Shown piece by piece: positions 7,701 to 10,081 of a stretch of DNA of 10,081 nucleotides. Each line of letters begins with the position of its first letter. Position 1 is the first letter of the stretch. Under the pieces are notes generated by a model. That model saw only the letters and a list, made by a program, of their open reading frames with translations. It was not told where the DNA came from and searched no databases. The translations under genes were made by a program, and so were the position numbers. Origin of the DNA: Actinomycetota bacterium (GTDB lineage Bacteria > Actinomycetota > Actinomycetes > Streptosporangiales > Streptosporangiaceae); the NCBI GenBank assembly GCA_003541285.1, contig DPMS01000109.1, forward strand, positions 323 to 10,403, given 5' to 3'.

Positions 7701-8104
7701 CCTGCAACGCCGCACGCTTCCGGCGCGGCACACGTCCCCGGTGGCCACGCCCGGCCGTACCGTTGCCGCCATCTGGCACCTGCGGCGACGCGGGCGAAGA
7801 GCAGGCCAGGCACTGGCCCCGTGACAGCCTCCAGCGCCGCTACATCGCCGGCTGGGCCGAGCGCAAGACGCCAGGCGGATGGGGCGCAGCCAGCTCCTGG
7901 GTCCCCATGGCGCTTGAGGACGCGAAGGCGACGCTCATCGCCGAGCTGCAGCGCAACCTTGGCAAGTGGGCGGGCATCGGCGGCAGCGACCCAGCCCGGT
8001 ACAGCGATGCCCTGGAGGTGCTGACGGCCGCGACCGGGCCGGTCATCATTGACCTGCCCGGCCATGTGCTGAGCATCACCGAGACTCCGGGGCGCGGCCG
8101 GTAA
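7697..8104 (+). CDS. Hypothetical protein of 135 residues, last of the small-gene cluster
   Basis: GTG 7697 overlaps the previous stop (GTGA) and has AGGAG seven bases upstream. The first 40 residues are rich in Arg and Pro and may be disordered. The rest looks folded, with LQRRYIAGWAERKTPGGWGA, WVPMALEDAKATLIAELQRN, WAGIGGSDPARYSDALEVLT and a final VIIDLPGHVLSIT strand. No signal peptide, membrane helix or known catalytic motif is visible, and the family is not recognised. It ends about 100 bases before the convergent hydrolase remnant; the gap has GC-rich short inverted sequence but no clear terminator. An internal start near 7826 would remove the unusual N-terminus. Confidence 0.7.
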   Translation: MTCNAARFRRGTRPRWPRPAVPLPPSGTCGDAGEEQARHWPRDSLQRRYIAGWAERKTPGGWGAASSWVPMALEDAKATLIAELQRNLGKWAGIGGSDPARYSDALEVLTAATGPVIIDLPGHVLSITETPGRGR

Positions 8105-8204
8105 CGAAGCCCTTGGATGCCCGACACGCCAGATGAAGACCGCCAGCAAGCCCGTGCAGCTGGCCCGGCCTCCCGGCCAAGGCGCCGCCTTCCCGCGACG
8201 ATGG

Positions 8205-9000
8205 TCACGGGCGGGTGAACCCGACTACGGGCGACAATCCTCCCTTGGATGCCGGGAGCCCGTAGCTGTCGTACTCGACGCCGTACCCGGTGGCGTAGGC
8301 GTCGATCATGGTGTGGGTGGCGGGGTTGACGACGATGCCGACGTGGCCGGGAGCGGCCGGAGTCGTCGGCTCCGGCGAAGAACACCAGGTCCCCGGGCCG
8401 GACCTGGCCGGGCGGGATCTGCTTGCCGAACGCCCATTGCTGCTGGCTGGTGCGGGGGATGGTGATCCCGGCCGCGCGGTAGGCCATCATGGTCAGCCCG
8501 GAGCAGTCGAAGGCGTCCGGTCCCGTCGCGCCGAACTGGTACGGCTTGCCGATCTGGGCTCGCGCATAGGCGATCACCTTTCCTGCCACTCCCGGCGGCA
8601 GCGGCCCGTTTGCGCCGGGGGCGCAGGCGGGGCTGGCAGCGGCGGTGACGGCCTGGGCGCCGCCGCGGGCGTAGCGGGCGGCCCAGCCGAGCACGTCGGT
8701 GACGTACGAGGTGGAGTGGTTGTAGGCGAAGATCGCGCCTTGCAGGTCGCTGGTCGCGCCGTTGGCCTGCAGGTAGCTGGCGGCTGAGGGGATGGCGTCG
8801 CCGGGATCGTAGACGTCCACGAGGCCGTCGCGGTCGCCGTCGATGCCGTACCCGCCGGTGTGCATGCTGGCGGGGTGGATGGGCGGGCCGCCCCAGGTGT
8901 TCCCGGCGGCGCCGCCGATGCCGAACTGCATCGGCCCCTCGGTTATCTCGGGGTGGGATGGTGAAGGCGCTGGTAGAGCGGTTGTTGTGGTGTGAGGCAT
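8205..9000 (-). pseudogene. Transglycosylase/NlpC-P60 cell-wall hydrolase, 5'-truncated and frameshifted
   Basis: Counting residues from the ATG at 8998-9000, the sequence from about residue 20 reads EGPMQFGIGGAAGNTWGG, YGIDGDRDGLVDVYDPGDAI and LQGAIFAYNHSTSYVTDVLG. This is the second half of a lytic-transglycosylase (SLT-like) domain; the part that should hold the catalytic Glu is missing, and residues 1-19 are unrelated filler. After a linker, an NlpC/P60 peptidase domain follows (about 138 on), with Cys166 in DAFDCSGL and RPGDLVFFAG. At about 8353-8361 the frame breaks and the domain continues in another frame as APGHVGIVVNPATHTMIDAY (holding the probable catalytic His) to a stop at 8205-8207. 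Two-domain hydrolases of this type open the cell wall for actinobacterial conjugative elements. With the amino-terminal third lost and the frame broken, it should be inactive. Confidence 0.85.
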
Positions 9001-9154
9001 GTGAGGGACGTGGGTGCTGGGCAGGGTGGGCGCCCTGGTGTGCTCGGTCAGGTCGGTGCCGACTGCACCCTGGGGTGATTTCAGCAGGGTGGATGGGCTC
9101 CACTAAGCAATTGGACCTGGCCCCACGGGGGTGCTCACTGGCCCACCAAATTGG

Positions 9155-9419
9155 TCATTGCACGAACCGGGTCCGTTTCGCGTCCTGGCTGCGGGATGCG
9201 GAAGACGTGCCGGTTTCCAGTCCACTGGCCAGGACCGGCGCGGCTACCAATGCTCCGGTCAGCGCCGGGATCACCTGCGCCAGGCCGAGGACGTTACCCC
9301 ACGCCGGGCGCGAAGGTGTTCAGGAAGTTGTCGGCTGCCTGCTGACAGATACCTTTCCCGGCTGGGTGGCAGGCGGCGACGGCCACGGCGGCAGGCGCAG
9401 CGCCGACAGAGCCTGCGGA
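9155..9419 (-). pseudogene. ABC-2 type permease remnant on the minus strand
   Basis: Read on the minus strand, one frame gives AVAACHPAGKGICQQAADNF and LNTFAPGV, then meets a stop complementary to 9294-9296. Shifting one base, it continues NVLGLAQVIPALTGALVAAP, VLASGLETGT, an altered stretch and QDAKRTRFV, before a stop at 9155-9157. Actinobacterial ABC-2 permeases typically have, in order, a Cys-containing outer loop, a helix around LxxxPALxGAxVGAPLLAREL, ETGTFRLAWTQ and RTRW. The spacing between ETGT and the Arg-Thr-Arg motif is kept although the FRLAW part is scrambled. Both ends of the gene are absent. It was not obvious because no single frame is open for long. The family call rests on remembered motifs and needs a profile search. 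Confidence 0.55.
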
Positions 9420-9421
9420 AT

Positions 9422-9434
9422 TTGACATTTGTCA
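9422..9434 (+). promoter_or_regulatory. Palindromic operator/promoter candidate before the exporter ATPase
   Basis: A perfect inverted repeat TGACA-TT-TGTCA spans 9423-9434 and overlaps a consensus -35 hexamer TTGACA (9422-9427). No good -10 stands at 17-18 bases. The site lies 60 bases before the ATPase start in an otherwise non-coding gap. A palindrome over the -35 suits a dimeric regulator controlling the exporter, an inference from position. Confidence 0.45.
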
Positions 9435-9494
9435 TGGGCAATCGGTGATTTGCGGCACTACACGCCGCTGGCCGGAGCGCGCGACTCTGGCTTC

Positions 9495-10081
9495 ATGACC
9501 GCTGCTTCCGATGTCGGCCCCGGCATCGTGCTCTCGTGCTTGTCGAAGTCGTATGGCGCCGTGCATGCCGTCCGCGGCATCGACCTGGTGATCGCGCCGG
9601 GCGAGACGGTCGCCCTGCTGGGTCCCAACGGCGCGGGCAAGACCACGACCGTTGAGATGATGCTCGGCCTGACCAGGCCGGACAGGGGAACCGTGTCGAT
9701 CTTCGGTGTGCCGCCTGCGGCGGCACGGCAGGCTGGCTGGTTCGGCGCGATGCTGCAGACCGGTTCGCCGCTCGACCACCTCCGAGTACGGGAGATCGTC
9801 ACGCTGATGGCGTCCTACTACCCGCACCCGCTGGGCGTCGATGACGTGCTGCGGCTGACCGGCGCGGACGAGTTCGCCGGGCGGTGGACGACCAAGCTGT
9901 CAGGCGGCCAGGTGCAGCGGGTGCGGTTCGCCGCCGCCATCGTCGGCGACCCCGACCTCCTCCTGCTGGACGAGCCCACCGCGGGCATAGACGTCGAGGG
10001 CAGGCGCGACTTCTGGCAGGCGATGCGGACGATGACCGCGCACGGCAAGACGGTCCTGTTCGCCACCCACTACCTGGAGGA
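9495..10081 (+). CDS. ABC exporter ATP-binding protein (DrrA-like), runs off the window end
   Basis: The first 195 residues of an ATPase subunit of an ABC-2 exporter. Visible motifs, all intact: an A-loop Tyr20; Walker A GPNGAGKT (43-50); Q-loop Gln88 in MLQTG; the signature LSGGQVQR (135-142); Walker B LLLLDEP (155-161) with catalytic Glu160; the D-loop AGID; and the switch His192 in ATHYLEE. The family energises export of drugs, antibiotics or lipids and normally pairs with a permease encoded just downstream, here beyond the window. The ATG at 9495 has only a weak GGAG about 17 bases upstream. The TTGACA/palindrome at 9422-9434 is the likely control site. About 70 residues of a usual 270-320-residue protein are missing only because the window ends. 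Substrate cannot be told. Confidence 0.93.
   Translation, partial: MTAASDVGPGIVLSCLSKSYGAVHAVRGIDLVIAPGETVALLGPNGAGKTTTVEMMLGLTRPDRGTVSIFGVPPAAARQAGWFGAMLQTGSPLDHLRVREIVTLMASYYPHPLGVDDVLRLTGADEFAGRWTTKLSGGQVQRVRFAAAIVGDPDLLLLDEPTAGIDVEGRRDFWQAMRTMTAHGKTVLFATHYLE

Noticed and set aside
8110..8253. Twelve-base direct repeat CCCTTGGATGCC at 8110 and 8242
   Set aside because: The second copy is within the coding sequence of the hydrolase remnant and flanking bases do not match; no sign of a mobile element end or att site.
9145..9155. ACCAA-A-TTGGT inverted repeat as an operator or element end
   Set aside because: Short, not placed before any gene start, and without a partner copy; likely chance.
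9432..10066. Long minus-strand frames opposite the exporter ATPase
   Set aside because: They are antisense shadows of a gene with all ABC motifs intact on the plus strand; their translations have no recognisable motif.

Overview
The window looks like chromosomal accessory DNA from a high-GC Gram-positive actinomycete. Coding frames strongly prefer G/C at the third codon position, GTG starts and GTGA stop/start overlaps occur, and the recognisable families (CHAT-TPR proteins, DrrA/DrrB-type exporters, SLT plus NlpC/P60 cell-wall hydrolases of conjugative elements) are typical of that group. Genus cannot be told from this sequence. No rRNA, tRNA, CRISPR array, complete transposase or integrase was seen.

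Layout. (1) 1-404: no supportable gene. (2) 405-803, minus strand: 3' part of a frameshifted membrane-protein gene. (3) 850-5349, plus strand: the main intact unit, a compact three-gene cluster. It encodes a predicted three-helix membrane protein, a small Pro/Ala-rich protein and a 1249-residue TPR-CHAT cysteine protease with its Cys-His pair intact. (4) 5442-5910, plus strand: a doubly truncated fragment of an ABC-2 exporter operon, with a possible ATPase tail overlapping a frameshifted permease 5' half. (5) 5911-6441: nothing recognisable. (6) 6442-8104, plus strand: four tightly packed, mostly overlapping small genes, the first lacking its 5' end and the second frameshifted. (7) 8205-9000, minus strand: a transglycosylase/NlpC-P60 hydrolase remnant, truncated at its 5' end and frameshifted, convergent with the small genes. 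(8) 9155-9419, minus strand: remnant of another ABC permease. (9) 9422-9434: a palindromic promoter/operator candidate, followed by an intact ABC exporter ATPase (9495 to beyond the window).

Interpretation. The TPR-CHAT cluster is the only complete multigene unit and is flanked on both sides by truncated genes, as expected for an inserted or swapped-in accessory island. Its content, a caspase-like protease with a large TPR sensing array next to a small membrane protein, fits the general pattern of actinobacterial conflict or defence systems in which a protease controls a membrane-acting partner. That role is inferred, not shown. Region 5.9-9.4 kb looks like the worn remains of a conjugative element plus exporter genes. 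At least five coding frames are broken by small indels, which means either real decay or sequencing error; raw reads would settle that.
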